Positions 16,111 through 25,257 of a DNA stretch of 64,000 nt are shown here, piece after piece. This DNA is from Lachnospiraceae bacterium MD335 (lineage in GTDB: Bacteria > Bacillota > Clostridia > Lachnospirales > Lachnospiraceae). The notes beneath the pieces were generated by a model. It was not told where the DNA came from and made no database searches. It worked only from the letters and a program-made list of their open reading frames with translations. The stretch covers positions 718,757 to 782,756 of the forward strand of contig KE159617.1 of assembly GCA_000403335.2 (NCBI GenBank), in the 5' to 3' direction. The translations under genes and the position numbers were made by a program. The stretch's first letter is position 1; each line of letters opens with the position of its first letter.

Positions 16111-17181
16111 ATGTTGGAAAAAAACGTAAATTTATGCGGAAAGACGGTACTGATAACAGGAGCAGCAGGCTTTATCGGCGCAAACCTTGCGCTTGTGCTC
16201 TTACAAGAGGTTGAAAATGTAAAAATTGTAGGCATTGATAATATGAATGACTACTACGACGTATCATTAAAGGAATTTCGGCTGAAACAGATTGAGGAGT
16301 TGACAAAAAAGGTAAGCGGCACGTTTTCGTTTGTTAAGGGCAGCATTGCAGACCGCAAATGTATTGATGATATTTTTGCGGCAGAGCGGCCTGATGTGGT
16401 GGTAAACCTTGCGGCACAGGCGGGGGTGCGCTACAGTATTGAAAATCCTGATTCCTATGTTGAGTCAAACCTCATTGGTTTTTATAATATTTTAGAAGCA
16501 TGCCGTCACAGTTATGACAACGGGCAGAAAGGTGTAGCGCATTTGGTGTATGCAAGCTCTTCCTCTGTATATGGAAGCAACAAAAAAATTCCGTATGCTA
16601 CGGAAGATAAGGTTGATAATCCTGTGTCCTTATATGCAGCAACAAAAAAGTCAAATGAGCTGCTTGCGCATGCATACTCAAAGCTTTACGGGATACCGTC
16701 TACAGGACTTCGGTTTTTTACGGTATACGGTCCGGCAGGACGGCCGGATATGGCATATTTCGGATTTACGGACAAGCTTGTTAAAAATGAGACAATCAAG
16801 ATTTTTAATTATGGTAACTGCAAGCGCGACTTTACCTATATTGATGATATTGTGACAGGGGTGCAGGCGGTGATGCAGTGCGCGCCGCTTCCAAATGAGG
16901 AGGGTGTAAAATATAAGATTTATAATATCGGAAACAACAAGCCGGAAAATCTTTTGGATTTCGTGGAGATTTTGCAGGATGAGTTAAAGGCGGCGAAGGT
17001 GCTTCCCGAGGACTATGATTTTGAGGCGCATAAGGAGTTTGTGGGTATGCAGCCGGGGGATGTGGAGATTACGTATGCAGATGTGAGTGAACTGGAGCGG
17101 GATTTTGGTTTTAAACCCAGTACAAGTCTGCATGAAGGGATTCGCAGATTTGCGCAGTGGTATCATGAGTTTTATTTCTGA
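16111..17181 (+). CDS. NAD-dependent sugar-nucleotide epimerase, UDP-glucuronate 4-epimerase-like
   Basis: 356 residues of the extended short-chain dehydrogenase family. The NAD-binding GAAGFIGANL is at residues 16-25; ASSSSVYG and the catalytic Tyr/Lys in YAATKKSNE follow; FFTVYGPAGRPDMA is typical of CapI/GAE-type UDP-glucuronate 4-epimerases rather than plain GalE. Those enzymes make UDP-galacturonate for capsule or surface glycans. Substrate assignment is family-level inference. RBS GAAGGGAG precedes the ATG. Confidence 0.85.
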   Translation: MLEKNVNLCGKTVLITGAAGFIGANLALVLLQEVENVKIVGIDNMNDYYDVSLKEFRLKQIEELTKKVSGTFSFVKGSIADRKCIDDIFAAERPDVVVNLAAQAGVRYSIENPDSYVESNLIGFYNILEACRHSYDNGQKGVAHLVYASSSSVYGSNKKIPYATEDKVDNPVSLYAATKKSNELLAHAYSKLYGIPSTGLRFFTVYGPAGRPDMAYFGFTDKLVKNETIKIFNYGNCKRDFTYIDDIVTGVQAVMQCAPLPNEEGVKYKIYNIGNNKPENLLDFVEILQDELKAAKVLPEDYDFEAHKEFVGMQPGDVEITYADVSELERDFGFKPSTSLHEGIRRFAQWYHEFYF

Positions 17182-17186
17182 AAAGA

Positions 17187-17215
17187 TTGCAATTTCACGG
17201 TTCGACCTTTATAAT
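17187..17215 (+). promoter_or_regulatory. Promoter of the PilB-type ATPase gene
   Basis: TTGCAA (17187-17192), 17 bases, TATAAT (17210-17215), 57 bases before the ATG. A promoter here makes the ATPase gene a separate transcription unit from the epimerase. Confidence 0.6.
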
Positions 17216-17271
17216 ATTTGGTAGTATAATGCGTTTTCAATTGATGGATTGCGCGGGAACGGGGGTTTGGG

Positions 17272-18960
17272 ATGGATTTTAGAAAGAAAATTCGACTCGG
17301 TGACTTGCTTGTGGAGGCAGGCTCAATCACACAGGAACAGCTCATGAGCGCGTTGGAAAAACAAAAAAAGACAGGCATGAAGCTTGGTGTGACGCTTGTT
17401 GATGAGGGTGTCATAACGGAGGACGACATTGCGGAGGCGCTTGGCAGGCAGCTTGGCATTGAGATTGTGGACTTGCAGAATATTAATGTGGATAAGGCAG
17501 TGACGCAGCTTGTGCCAGTGAATATCCTGAAAAAATACACGATGATACCGTTTGCCTTCAGCGAGAAAAACAAAAACGTGCTGCGCGTGGCGATGGAAAA
17601 TCCGCTGGATACGTATGCGCAGGAAGATATTTCGATTATCACCAATTATCAGGTAGAGCCGGTGGTTGCAACGACACGAAGCATCATGCTCGCCATTGAC
17701 AAGTACCACGGACAGAATGAAATGAAGACTGCTTTAAGCCGGTACGCGAAGGAAAAACGGCTTGAGGTAGAGGTAGACGAGCAGGAGCAGGAAGACATCA
17801 GCAGTTCGCCGATTGTAAAGCTTGTTAAGGAAATGATTGACCTCGCGGTGCGTCAGCGCGCATCGGATATACATATTGAGCCGATGGAGGAATATATCCG
17901 TGTAAGATACCGTATTGACGGTGTTTTGCAGAAGAAAGCGACATACAATGTGTCGGTGCTTCCAGCGATTATCGCGCGTATCAAGATTATCGGCGGCATG
18001 GATATTTCCGAGAAGAGAAAGCCGCAGGACGGACGTATCACGCAGGTGGTAGACCACGTGGAGTACGATATCCGTGTTTCCATTCTGCCGACAGTGTTCG
18101 GCGAGAAGGTGGTTATGCGACTTACCGCCAAAATGGCGCTTACAAGGGAAAAGAGTCAGCTTGGCTTAAAACCTTATGAATTGGAGCAGTTTGACTATAT
18201 TATCAGTAATCCTCACGGTATCCTGCTTGTTACGGGACCGACGGGAAGCGGTAAATCGACAACGCTTTACACGGCGCTTAGCGAGTTGAATACAAACGAC
18301 GTAAACATTATTACGGTAGAGGACCCTGTGGAGGCAAATATTGACGGCATTAATCAGGTTCAGGTGAATCCGAAGGCAGAACTGACGTTTGCAAGCGCGC
18401 TGCGTTCCATTTTGCGGCAGGATCCGGATATTATCATGATCGGTGAGATCCGAGACGGCGAGACGGCATCGATTGCCGTGCAGGCGTCGATTACGGGGCA
18501 CTTGGTAGTCAGCACGCTGCATACGAACTCGGCGGCAAGTTCGATTACGCGATTGGAGGATATGGGCGTGGAGTCGTATCTGATAGCGGATTCCGTAATC
18601 GGTGTTATCGCACAGCGACTTGTAAGGCGGCTTTGCCCAATGTGCAAAAAGCCAAGACAGGCGACGGCGGACGAGAAAAATTTTATGGGCGTGGATGAGT
18701 CTCAGGAGATTACGATTTATGAGCCGTGCGGCTGTTCAAAATGTGACAATGCAGGTTATAAGGGACGTATCGGTGTGTACGAGATTATGAAAATGACGCC
18801 CGCCTTAAAAAAGATTATCAGTTCAAGACAGGGCGCGGACGTGCTCAAGGAAAAGGCGATTGAGGAGGGGATGCGTACGCTGCGCATGAGCGGCTCGGAG
18901 TATGTGCTTGAGGGCATTACCTCGTATTCGGAGGTTGTAAGAATTTCGTTTGATTCGTAA
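17272..18960 (+). CDS. pilB: GspE/PilB-family type IV pilus or type II secretion ATPase
   Basis: 562 residues, the usual PilB length. The N-terminal T2SSE_N domain (about 1-150, GDLLVEAGSITQEQL) is followed by the ATPase with Walker A GPTGSGKST, Asp-box ITVEDPVE, Walker B RQDPDIIMIGEIRD and His-box STLHTNSA. A four-cysteine zinc motif CPMC...CGCSKC follows. It powers pilin polymerisation from the cytoplasmic side. No pilC, pilT, pilin or prepilin peptidase is adjacent. GspE and PilB cannot be told apart by sequence alone, but in Firmicutes a pilus or competence pseudopilus role is likely. Confidence 0.9.
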   Translation: MDFRKKIRLGDLLVEAGSITQEQLMSALEKQKKTGMKLGVTLVDEGVITEDDIAEALGRQLGIEIVDLQNINVDKAVTQLVPVNILKKYTMIPFAFSEKNKNVLRVAMENPLDTYAQEDISIITNYQVEPVVATTRSIMLAIDKYHGQNEMKTALSRYAKEKRLEVEVDEQEQEDISSSPIVKLVKEMIDLAVRQRASDIHIEPMEEYIRVRYRIDGVLQKKATYNVSVLPAIIARIKIIGGMDISEKRKPQDGRITQVVDHVEYDIRVSILPTVFGEKVVMRLTAKMALTREKSQLGLKPYELEQFDYIISNPHGILLVTGPTGSGKSTTLYTALSELNTNDVNIITVEDPVEANIDGINQVQVNPKAELTFASALRSILRQDPDIIMIGEIRDGETASIAVQASITGHLVVSTLHTNSAASSITRLEDMGVESYLIADSVIGVIAQRLVRRLCPMCKKPRQATADEKNFMGVDESQEITIYEPCGCSKCDNAGYKGRIGVYEIMKMTPALKKIISSRQGADVLKEKAIEEGMRTLRMSGSEYVLEGITSYSEVVRISFDS

Positions 18961-18970
18961 AAGGTTGAAA

Positions 18971-19010
18971 AAAGCTGTACACTTCACGTTGAATGTGTAC
19001 AGCTTTTGTA
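18971..19010. terminator. Bidirectional terminator between pilB and the ACT gene
   Basis: AAAGCTGTACAC (18971-18982) pairs with GTGTACAGCTTT (18995-19006). A T-run follows on the plus strand and an A-run precedes, giving T-runs both ways for two convergent units. Confidence 0.85.
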
Positions 19011-19021
19011 TTTCAGAAGGA

Positions 19022-19426
19022 TTATAGTACGGTATACCCTTTTTGCTTTAAAACATTTTCCACCATTTTCGGTTCTTCCGTGTGAAATACCATAATCGGT
19101 TTGCCGGATTGGCGGTTAAAGGACAAATACAGGTAATCCAAACTGATGTTTCCGTCGCTGATAAAGCCCAAAAGCTTGTTGAGATTTCCGACCTCGTCGG
19201 TGATTTCCACGCCGATGACATTGACCATACGGCACAGATAATCGTTATCGTTCAGCGCCTTACATGCCGTTTCGGGGTCCGATACGACCATGCGCACAAT
19301 TCCGTACTCCGCGCTGTCATTCGTGACGGAGCCGAGAATATTGATTTGGTTGTCCAGCAGAATTTTTGTGATATTCTGCATGGCGCCTTTTTTATTTTCC
19401 GCGTAAATTGATATTTGTTTTAACAT
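19022..19426 (-). CDS. Tandem ACT-domain amino-acid-binding protein
   Basis: 134 residues made of two ACT domains (about 1-67 and 68-134): the start MLKQISIYAENKKGAMQNIT is a typical ACT strand-helix. ACT proteins bind amino acids and act as sensors. The gene ends the iorA-iorB operon, 12 bases after iorB. ACT proteins encoded with indolepyruvate oxidoreductase are common, and an aromatic ligand is a fair inference. No catalytic or DNA-binding domain is attached. Confidence 0.85.
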   Translation of the reverse strand: MLKQISIYAENKKGAMQNITKILLDNQINILGSVTNDSAEYGIVRMVVSDPETACKALNDNDYLCRMVNVIGVEITDEVGNLNKLLGFISDGNISLDYLYLSFNRQSGKPIMVFHTEEPKMVENVLKQKGYTVL

Positions 19427-19438
19427 GTTTTTTACCCC

Positions 19439-20008
19439 TTATATGGCATATCCTGCCTCAAATGCCGCCTTGTTGATTTCTACCGTCTTTGGCGGAACGG
19501 TCTGCTCGATGACTTCAAGCCACTTTTCCTTCTCAAAGTCCATGCGCTTTGCGGCAACGCCAATGATAATGGTATTGAAAACCTTGGGATTGCCAAGTTT
19601 TTTTGCCTCCGCCATTGCGTCTACGGCGATGACGTTGTGGTTTTCCTTTAAGGTTTCGATAATCTGTTCCGGATACTGTGCCGCGCCTGTCACGACGGTA
19701 ATCGGGTCAATGCGCTGGTCATTGACGATAATAACGCCGTCCTTTTTGAGAAAATGTGCATAGCGCAATGCCTCAAGCCGCTCAAAGGCAATCAGCACAT
19801 CCGCCTGTCCCTCTTCAACAATCGGTTCCGATACTAAATCACCGTAACGCACAAACGTAACGACGCTTCCGCCGCGCTGTGCCATACCGTGTACTTCGGA
19901 AAGTTTTACGTCAAAGCCTGCCTTTGTGGTAATTCCGCCAAGGATACGGCTTGTCAGCAGCGTTCCCTGACCGCCGACTCCGACAATCATGATATTTTTA
20001 GTCGTCAT
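19439..20008 (-). CDS. iorB: Indolepyruvate:ferredoxin oxidoreductase, beta subunit
   Basis: 189 residues from the ATG at 20008, preceded by GGAGGAATTAGATAAA; an upstream ATG at 20038 overlaps the ribosome site. GVGGQGTLLTSRILG near the N-terminus and EVHGMAQRGGSV are hallmarks of the gamma-type domain of 2-oxoacid:ferredoxin oxidoreductases. With IorA it oxidatively decarboxylates aryl pyruvates from aromatic amino acid breakdown to aryl-acetyl-CoA, reducing ferredoxin. Two strong hairpins separate it from iorA. Confidence 0.92.
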   Translation of the reverse strand: MTTKNIMIVGVGGQGTLLTSRILGGITTKAGFDVKLSEVHGMAQRGGSVVTFVRYGDLVSEPIVEEGQADVLIAFERLEALRYAHFLKKDGVIIVNDQRIDPITVVTGAAQYPEQIIETLKENHNVIAVDAMAEAKKLGNPKVFNTIIIGVAAKRMDFEKEKWLEVIEQTVPPKTVEINKAAFEAGYAI

Positions 20009-20053
20009 TTTATCTAATTCCTCCATTTTTATAACCATATTCTTTTCATAGTC

Positions 20054-20105
20054 TGCAGGTTTGGATAATCCAAACCTGCAAAGTTGAAAATTTTATTTTC
20101 AACTT
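20054..20105. repeat. Two perfect hairpins between iorA and iorB
   Basis: A 12-bp stem, TGCAGGTTTGGA with TCCAAACCTGCA, closes on TAA (20054-20080). Next to it an 11-bp stem, AAGTTGAAAAT with ATTTTCAACTT, closes on TTT (20081-20105) and overlaps the iorA stop codon. No T-tract follows in the transcribed direction, so RNA processing, stability or translational control is more likely than termination. Confidence 0.7.
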
Positions 20106-21835
20106 TTGCGTTCTATGGCATCAAATTTGCAGCGTTTCATGCAGAGTCCGCAGCCGTTGCACATCGTATCGTCAATCTTGACCGTGCCGTCCTCGTTCTT
20201 TGTGATTGCAGGACAGCCTGGAACAAGGCACATGCCGCACTTCTTGCACTTTTCAGGGATTGCAGCGCATTTTGCCTTTGTCGCCTGTGACTTTAACAGG
20301 GCGCACGGTGCGCATACGATAATCACCGATACTTCGTCGCGTGCAACCTCGCGCTTTACAACGGTTTCCAGTTCGTCAATGTCAAATGCATCCACCTCGT
20401 AGACATGCTCAACGCCGATTGCCTTGCACAGGTGATAGAGGCTGATTGCCTTTGTTTCCTTGCCGTTTAACATCTTTCCGGTCGCGGCGTGTTCCTGATG
20501 ACCGGTCATTCCGGTGGTAGAGTTATCCAAAATCATTACGGTGCCGGTCGCCTGATTGTATACCATGTTCATCAGCGAGTTGACGCCCGTATGTAAAAAG
20601 GTCGAATCGCCAATCAATGCAACCCAGTTTTTGACGTAATCCCTGCCCTTTGCCTTTTCCATACCGTGCAGAGTGGAAATCGACGCGCCCATGCAGACCG
20701 TCGTGTCAATGACATTGAGCGGTGCAACTGCGCCGAGTGTATAGCAGCCAATGTCGCCCGCGCCGTGGATACCGAGTTTTTTGAGCACGGAGAATGTACT
20801 TCTGTGCGGGCAGCCCGGACACAGAATGGGCGGACGTGCCGGAACCTGTGCGGCAGCGGCAAGGTCAAGCGTTTCGCCAAGCACGCGCTCGCGTATCATG
20901 TTTGCGCTGTATTCGCCTTGTAAGGTAAACAGTTCTTTTCCGATGCAGTCGATGCCCCATGATTTTACCTGTTCTTCAATGAGCGGCTCAAGCTCCTCAA
21001 AGATATAAAGTTTTTCTACTTTTGACGCAAATTCTTCAATCAGCTTTCTTGGCAGCGGGTGTACCAGCCCAAGCTTTAAGACGCTTGCGTTCGGCATTGC
21101 CTCCTCCACATAGGTGTAGGGGATACCGCTTGTGATAAAGCCGATTTTCGTGTCCTTGTAAACTGCCTTATTGATTGCAAAATCACACGCGTCCTGCGCC
21201 ATTTGCTTTAAGCGGTTTTCCACGTGAACGTGACGTCCCTTTGCGTTTGCAGGCATCATGACATGCTTTGCCGCGTTTCGCTCGTAAGGCTTGTCAGCAA
21301 CCTCCTGCCGCGGTTCCAGGGTGACAGGTCCCTGCGAATGCGCAAGTCTTGTCGTAGTCCGAATCATGACAGGTGTGTCATATTTTTCACTGTATTCAAA
21401 TGCAAGCTTTGTGAAATCCTTGGCTTCCTGCGAGTCGGACGGCTCCAATACGGGAACCTGTGCGACACGCGCCACACAGCGCGAATCCTGTTCGTTTTGT
21501 GAGGAATACAGACCGGGGTCGTCGGCTGCGACCAGTACCAGTCCTCCGTTTGCGCCGATATAGGAAACTGTATAAAGCGGGTCGCTTGCCACGTTGACGC
21601 CGACCATTTTCATGGACGCCATTGCGCGCACGCCGCTGATGGAAGCGCCGATTGCCACTTCCATAGCAACCTTTTCGTTCGGCGCCCACTCCGCATAAAT
21701 TTCAGGGTATTTTACAATGTTTTCGCTGATTTCGGTGCTTGGTGTTCCGGGGTATGCACTCGACACCTTGACACCTGCCTCGTAAGCTCCACGGGCAATC
21801 GCTTCATTGCCCAGCATAATTTTCTTTTCGCTCAT
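20099..21835 (-). CDS. iorA: Indolepyruvate:ferredoxin oxidoreductase, alpha subunit
   Basis: 578 residues. The N-terminal pyrimidine-binding domain (LGNEAIARGAYEAGVKVSSAYPGTPS) and the central TPP domain (LCPGCPHRST, GDIGCYTLG, GDSTFLHTG) are intact. The C-terminus carries two [4Fe-4S] motifs, CKKCGMCLVPGCP and CNGCGLCMKRC, which pass electrons to ferredoxin. It forms a complex with IorB. The gene for phenylacetate-CoA ligase, often found beside iorAB, is absent here. Confidence 0.95.
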   Translation of the reverse strand: MSEKKIMLGNEAIARGAYEAGVKVSSAYPGTPSTEISENIVKYPEIYAEWAPNEKVAMEVAIGASISGVRAMASMKMVGVNVASDPLYTVSYIGANGGLVLVAADDPGLYSSQNEQDSRCVARVAQVPVLEPSDSQEAKDFTKLAFEYSEKYDTPVMIRTTTRLAHSQGPVTLEPRQEVADKPYERNAAKHVMMPANAKGRHVHVENRLKQMAQDACDFAINKAVYKDTKIGFITSGIPYTYVEEAMPNASVLKLGLVHPLPRKLIEEFASKVEKLYIFEELEPLIEEQVKSWGIDCIGKELFTLQGEYSANMIRERVLGETLDLAAAAQVPARPPILCPGCPHRSTFSVLKKLGIHGAGDIGCYTLGAVAPLNVIDTTVCMGASISTLHGMEKAKGRDYVKNWVALIGDSTFLHTGVNSLMNMVYNQATGTVMILDNSTTGMTGHQEHAATGKMLNGKETKAISLYHLCKAIGVEHVYEVDAFDIDELETVVKREVARDEVSVIIVCAPCALLKSQATKAKCAAIPEKCKKCGMCLVPGCPAITKNEDGTVKIDDTMCNGCGLCMKRCKFDAIERKS

Positions 21836-21876
21836 TTGCCAATTCCTTCCTACATTATATACTTTCTGTTTTTTAT

Positions 21877-21897
21877 AAAGAACGCAAAGCGTTCTTT
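21877..21897 (-). promoter_or_regulatory. Perfect hairpin in the iorA leader
   Basis: AAAGAACGC-AAA-GCGTTCTTT is a perfect 9-bp stem with a 3-base loop inside the iorA 5' leader. A second, imperfect stem (about 21911-21950) precedes it in the transcript. They could form an attenuator or stabilise the message. No known riboswitch consensus is visible. Confidence 0.5.
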
Positions 21898-21959
21898 CGG
21901 TATGAAGTATTAGAGTTTCTTAGGTGTTTTTTTGCGCCTTAGAAATTCTCTTCACACTT

Positions 21960-21988
21960 ATGATAGTGAAAAAATGGAGATAAGTCAA
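21960..21988 (-). promoter_or_regulatory. Promoter of the iorA-iorB-ACT operon
   Basis: On the minus strand: TTGACT (21988-21983), 17 bases, TATCAT (21965-21960). It gives a leader of about 115 bases holding two hairpins. Confidence 0.55.
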
Positions 21989-22092
21989 CGAAAAATATGA
22001 TGAAATGTGGCTGAAAATGTATTATAGTAATAAATAGATGAAGATGAATGATAGATTAGGAATAGATTGGGAAAGAATGGGAGAGTGGAAAA

Positions 22093-24450
22093 ATGACATT
22101 AAAGGAGTTACCAATCGGAAAAACCGCTACGATTTTGACAGTCGGCGGAGAGGGGGCGCTGCGGCAGCATTTTCTTGACATGGGCGTAATCCCAAACGCC
22201 AAAGTGAGCATGGTAAAATATGCGCCGATGGGCGATCCCGTGGAGCTTCGCATTCACGGCTATGAACTGACGCTGCGTCTTGCGGACGCGCAGCAGATAG
22301 AAATATCCGATGTGTATGATGGAATTGGCAATGTGGAAGACGAAAACAATGCGTTAAAGGAAAAGGGGAAGCCTCGGGTAAAGGCGCACCATCCGGGACT
22401 TGGCGAGGGCGGAAAGTACCATGTTAAGGCGGACGAACACCTGCTGCCAAGCGGGGAATGCATTACGTTTGCGCTTGCAGGAAACCAAAACTGCGGCAAG
22501 ACGACACTGTTTAACCGCCTTACGGGCTCGAACCAGCATGTGGGAAATTTTCCCGGTGTGACAGTGGACAAAAAAGAAGGCGCGATTCGGGGCAGAACGG
22601 ATACGCTTGTCACGGACCTTCCCGGTATTTATTCCATGTCGCCGTATTCAAGTGAGGAGATTGTCACAAGGAATTTTGTGCTTGATGAGCACCCAAAGGG
22701 AATTATCAATATTGTGGACGCGACCAACATTGAGCGCAATCTGTATCTGACAATGCAGCTTTTGGAGCTGGATATTCCGATGGTGCTTGCACTGAATATG
22801 ATGGACGAGGTGCGGGAAAACGGGGGCGCAGTCCGCGTCAATGAGCTGGAGGAGCTGCTCGGTATTCCGGTTGTACCGATTTCCGCGGCAAAAAACGAGG
22901 GGATTGCGGAGCTGACGGACCATGCGATGCATGTCGCCAAATATCAGGAACGCCCGGGACGGCAGGATTTCTGTGAGGCGGACGACCACGGGGGCGCAGT
23001 GCACCGGTGTCTGCATGGTATTATGCATCTGATTGAGGACCATGCGGCGGATGCAGGCGTTCCGGTGCGGTTTGCGGCGGCAAAGCTTGCAGAGGGTGAT
23101 TCCCTCATACTGGAGCGGCTTTCCCTGGATGAGAATGAAAAGGAAACCTTGGAGCATATTATTTGTCAAATGGAGAAGGAGCGCGGGCTTGACCGGGCGG
23201 CGGCGATTGCGGATATGCGCTTTTCCTTTATCAATAAAATCTGTAAGGAAACGGTGGTAAAGCCAAAAGAGAGCAGGGAGCACGCAAGGAGTGCAAGAAT
23301 TGATAAAATATTAACAGGAAAGTACACGGCAATTCCGACTTTTATCGGAATTATGGGACTGGTGTTTTGGCTGACCTTTAATGTTGTTGGAGCGGGGCTG
23401 TCGGCGGTTTTAGAATTTTTTATCGGAAAACTGACAGATGCGGTGACGCTTGCAATGGAGGCGGGAGATGTAAACGCCGTTTTGCAGTCGCTGGTGCTTG
23501 ACGGAATATTTAACGGTGTGGGAAGTGTTTTGAGTTTTCTGCCGACGATTGTGACGCTGTTCTTTTTCCTGTCGCTTTTGGAGGACAGCGGATACATGGC
23601 GCGCGTGGCGTTTGTGATGGATAAGCTGCTGCGTAAAATCGGGCTTTCGGGGCGCAGTATCGTGCCGATGCTGATTGGATTTGGCTGTACGGTGCCGGGC
23701 GTTATGGCAAGCAGGACGCTGCCTTCGGAGCGGGACAGAAAGCTTACGATTTTACTGACGCCGTTTATGAGCTGTTCGGCAAAGCTGCCGATTTATGCGT
23801 TTTTTACGGCGGCATTTTTTGAGCGTTACAGGGCGCTTGTAATGATTGGGCTTTATGTTGGCGGCATTTTGATTGGCATTCTGACGGCGCTTTTTATGAA
23901 GACTTTCTGCTTTCAGGGGGAGGCGGTGCCGTTTGTCATGGAGCTGCCAAATTATCGTATGCCCGGCGCTAAAAACGTCGCACAACTTTTGTGGGAGAAG
24001 GCAAAAGATTTTATTCAGAGGGCGTTTACGGTCATCTTTATCGCAACGATTGTGATTTGGTTTTTACAGAATTTTGACATCGGGTTAAACGTGGTGTCAG
24101 ATTCGCATGAAAGTATGCTTGCCACGGCGGCTGGCTTTATCGCACCGCTTTTTGCGCCGCTTGGCTTTGGCGACTGGCGGATTTCGACGGCTCTAATCAC
24201 AGGATTTATGGCAAAGGAGAGTGTGGTGTCGACAATCTCCGTGCTGTTTGGCAGTGTGGAGGCGTTATGTGCGGCAATCACGCCTGTTTCCGCGGCGGCG
24301 CTGCTGGTGTTTTGCCTGTTGTATACGCCGTGCGTGGCGGCAGTGGCATCCGTAAAGCGGGAGCTTGGCACAAGGTGGGCGCTGACAATGGTGGTCGGAC
24401 AATGTGCGATTGCGTGGGTATGTGCGTTTGCGGTCAGTCTTTTTGGATAG
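22093..24450 (+). CDS. feoB: FeoA-FeoB fusion, ferrous iron transporter
   Basis: 785 residues. Residues 1-75 form a FeoA (SH3-like) domain (LPIGKTATILTVGGEGALRQ), normally a separate protein. A linker to about 120 leads to the FeoB G-domain: G1 GNQNCGKTT (130-138), G3 DLPGIYS and G4 NMMD. Then come the helical insertion and a membrane domain with Gate motifs including GCTVPGVMASRTL and FMSCSAKLPIY. The fusion fixes FeoA to the transporter that imports Fe2+ under anaerobic conditions. I saw no clear Fur box. Confidence 0.95.
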   Translation: MTLKELPIGKTATILTVGGEGALRQHFLDMGVIPNAKVSMVKYAPMGDPVELRIHGYELTLRLADAQQIEISDVYDGIGNVEDENNALKEKGKPRVKAHHPGLGEGGKYHVKADEHLLPSGECITFALAGNQNCGKTTLFNRLTGSNQHVGNFPGVTVDKKEGAIRGRTDTLVTDLPGIYSMSPYSSEEIVTRNFVLDEHPKGIINIVDATNIERNLYLTMQLLELDIPMVLALNMMDEVRENGGAVRVNELEELLGIPVVPISAAKNEGIAELTDHAMHVAKYQERPGRQDFCEADDHGGAVHRCLHGIMHLIEDHAADAGVPVRFAAAKLAEGDSLILERLSLDENEKETLEHIICQMEKERGLDRAAAIADMRFSFINKICKETVVKPKESREHARSARIDKILTGKYTAIPTFIGIMGLVFWLTFNVVGAGLSAVLEFFIGKLTDAVTLAMEAGDVNAVLQSLVLDGIFNGVGSVLSFLPTIVTLFFFLSLLEDSGYMARVAFVMDKLLRKIGLSGRSIVPMLIGFGCTVPGVMASRTLPSERDRKLTILLTPFMSCSAKLPIYAFFTAAFFERYRALVMIGLYVGGILIGILTALFMKTFCFQGEAVPFVMELPNYRMPGAKNVAQLLWEKAKDFIQRAFTVIFIATIVIWFLQNFDIGLNVVSDSHESMLATAAGFIAPLFAPLGFGDWRISTALITGFMAKESVVSTISVLFGSVEALCAAITPVSAAALLVFCLLYTPCVAAVASVKRELGTRWALTMVVGQCAIAWVCAFAVSLFG

Positions 24451-24480
24451 ACAACATGGAAAGAATCGGGGGTTACGGTT

Positions 24481-24708
24481 ATGGGTATGGAATATGATGA
24501 GAAAATGATTGACGAAGTTTTAAAACATTTGGATAACGAAACAGAGCTTGGCGTTGTCAGAATGAGTGTCACTTTTGACGATGGGGCGGATGCCGATAAA
24601 GCGGTATCCCATAAGTGCTGTAACAGTTATGGAAAACCGGCAACGGAGACGGTCGGACTGCTGGATATGTATACAGATATTAGTGCAGGGACACCGGACA
24701 GAAGCTGA
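24481..24708 (+). CDS. Small conserved cysteine-containing protein downstream of feoB
   Basis: 75 residues from an ATG 30 bases after feoB, with GGGGG upstream. It has an N-terminal acidic helix (DEVLKHLDNETELG) and a central KCCNSYGKPA motif with adjacent cysteines 46-47. I know of no function. The vicinal cysteines and position after FeoAB suggest metal binding or redox, analogous to small FeoC-like partners, but there is no similarity to FeoC and this is inference. Confidence 0.6.
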   Translation: MGMEYDEKMIDEVLKHLDNETELGVVRMSVTFDDGADADKAVSHKCCNSYGKPATETVGLLDMYTDISAGTPDRS

Positions 24709-24762
24709 GGATAGACGTAGGGTGTATTGGGGCGCAGATGTCAGTGCAGGAGGATAGGAGAC

Positions 24763-25167
24763 ATGCTTATACAGAGAATACAAAAGAAAAAAAGAGCGTT
24801 CTACGCGGCTGCATTTCTGATTTTACTGGCGATTGAGGTTTTGATTGCGCTGTTTGTACATGACCGTTTTGTGCGTCCGTATTTGGGGGACGTGATTGTT
24901 GTGATTGTCGTGTACTGCTTTGTCAGGATTTGGGAGCCAAAGCGTTTTCGCCTTCTGCCGCTTTGGGTGTTCTGCTTTGCGGTGTGCGTGGAGATTTTGC
25001 AGTATGTGCGGATTGTGGAAATTCTAGGCGTGCAGGATAATGCGTTTTTGCGGACGGTGATTGGCACGTCGTTTTCCTGGGAGGATATTCTGTGTTATGC
25101 GGCGGGATGTGTCGTTTTGGCGGTGTGGGAATGGTTTTTGCATAAAAGCTTTACACCTTTTGCATAA
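24763..25167 (+). CDS. DUF2809 family membrane protein
   Basis: 134 residues with four predicted membrane helices (about 12-30, 38-55, 62-80 and 105-125). The ATG at 24763 has AGGAGGATAGGAG just upstream, better than the in-frame ATG at 24727. The pattern FVRPYLGDVIVVIVVYC and SWEDILCYAAGC matches DUF2809. No biochemical role is known for the family. Confidence 0.8.
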   Translation: MLIQRIQKKKRAFYAAAFLILLAIEVLIALFVHDRFVRPYLGDVIVVIVVYCFVRIWEPKRFRLLPLWVFCFAVCVEILQYVRIVEILGVQDNAFLRTVIGTSFSWEDILCYAAGCVVLAVWEWFLHKSFTPFA

Positions 25168-25257
25168 TCTGCTATGATGAAATGGTGATAATTTCAAAAA
25201 TACAAGCCCATATGAAAAAAGCGAAACTGATGTGAAAATAGGAGGTTTCAAAGCAGC

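Noticed and set aside
22648..23283. 211-residue minus-strand ORF opposite feoB
   Set aside because: Shadow of the feoB frame; no start signals and low-complexity basic composition.
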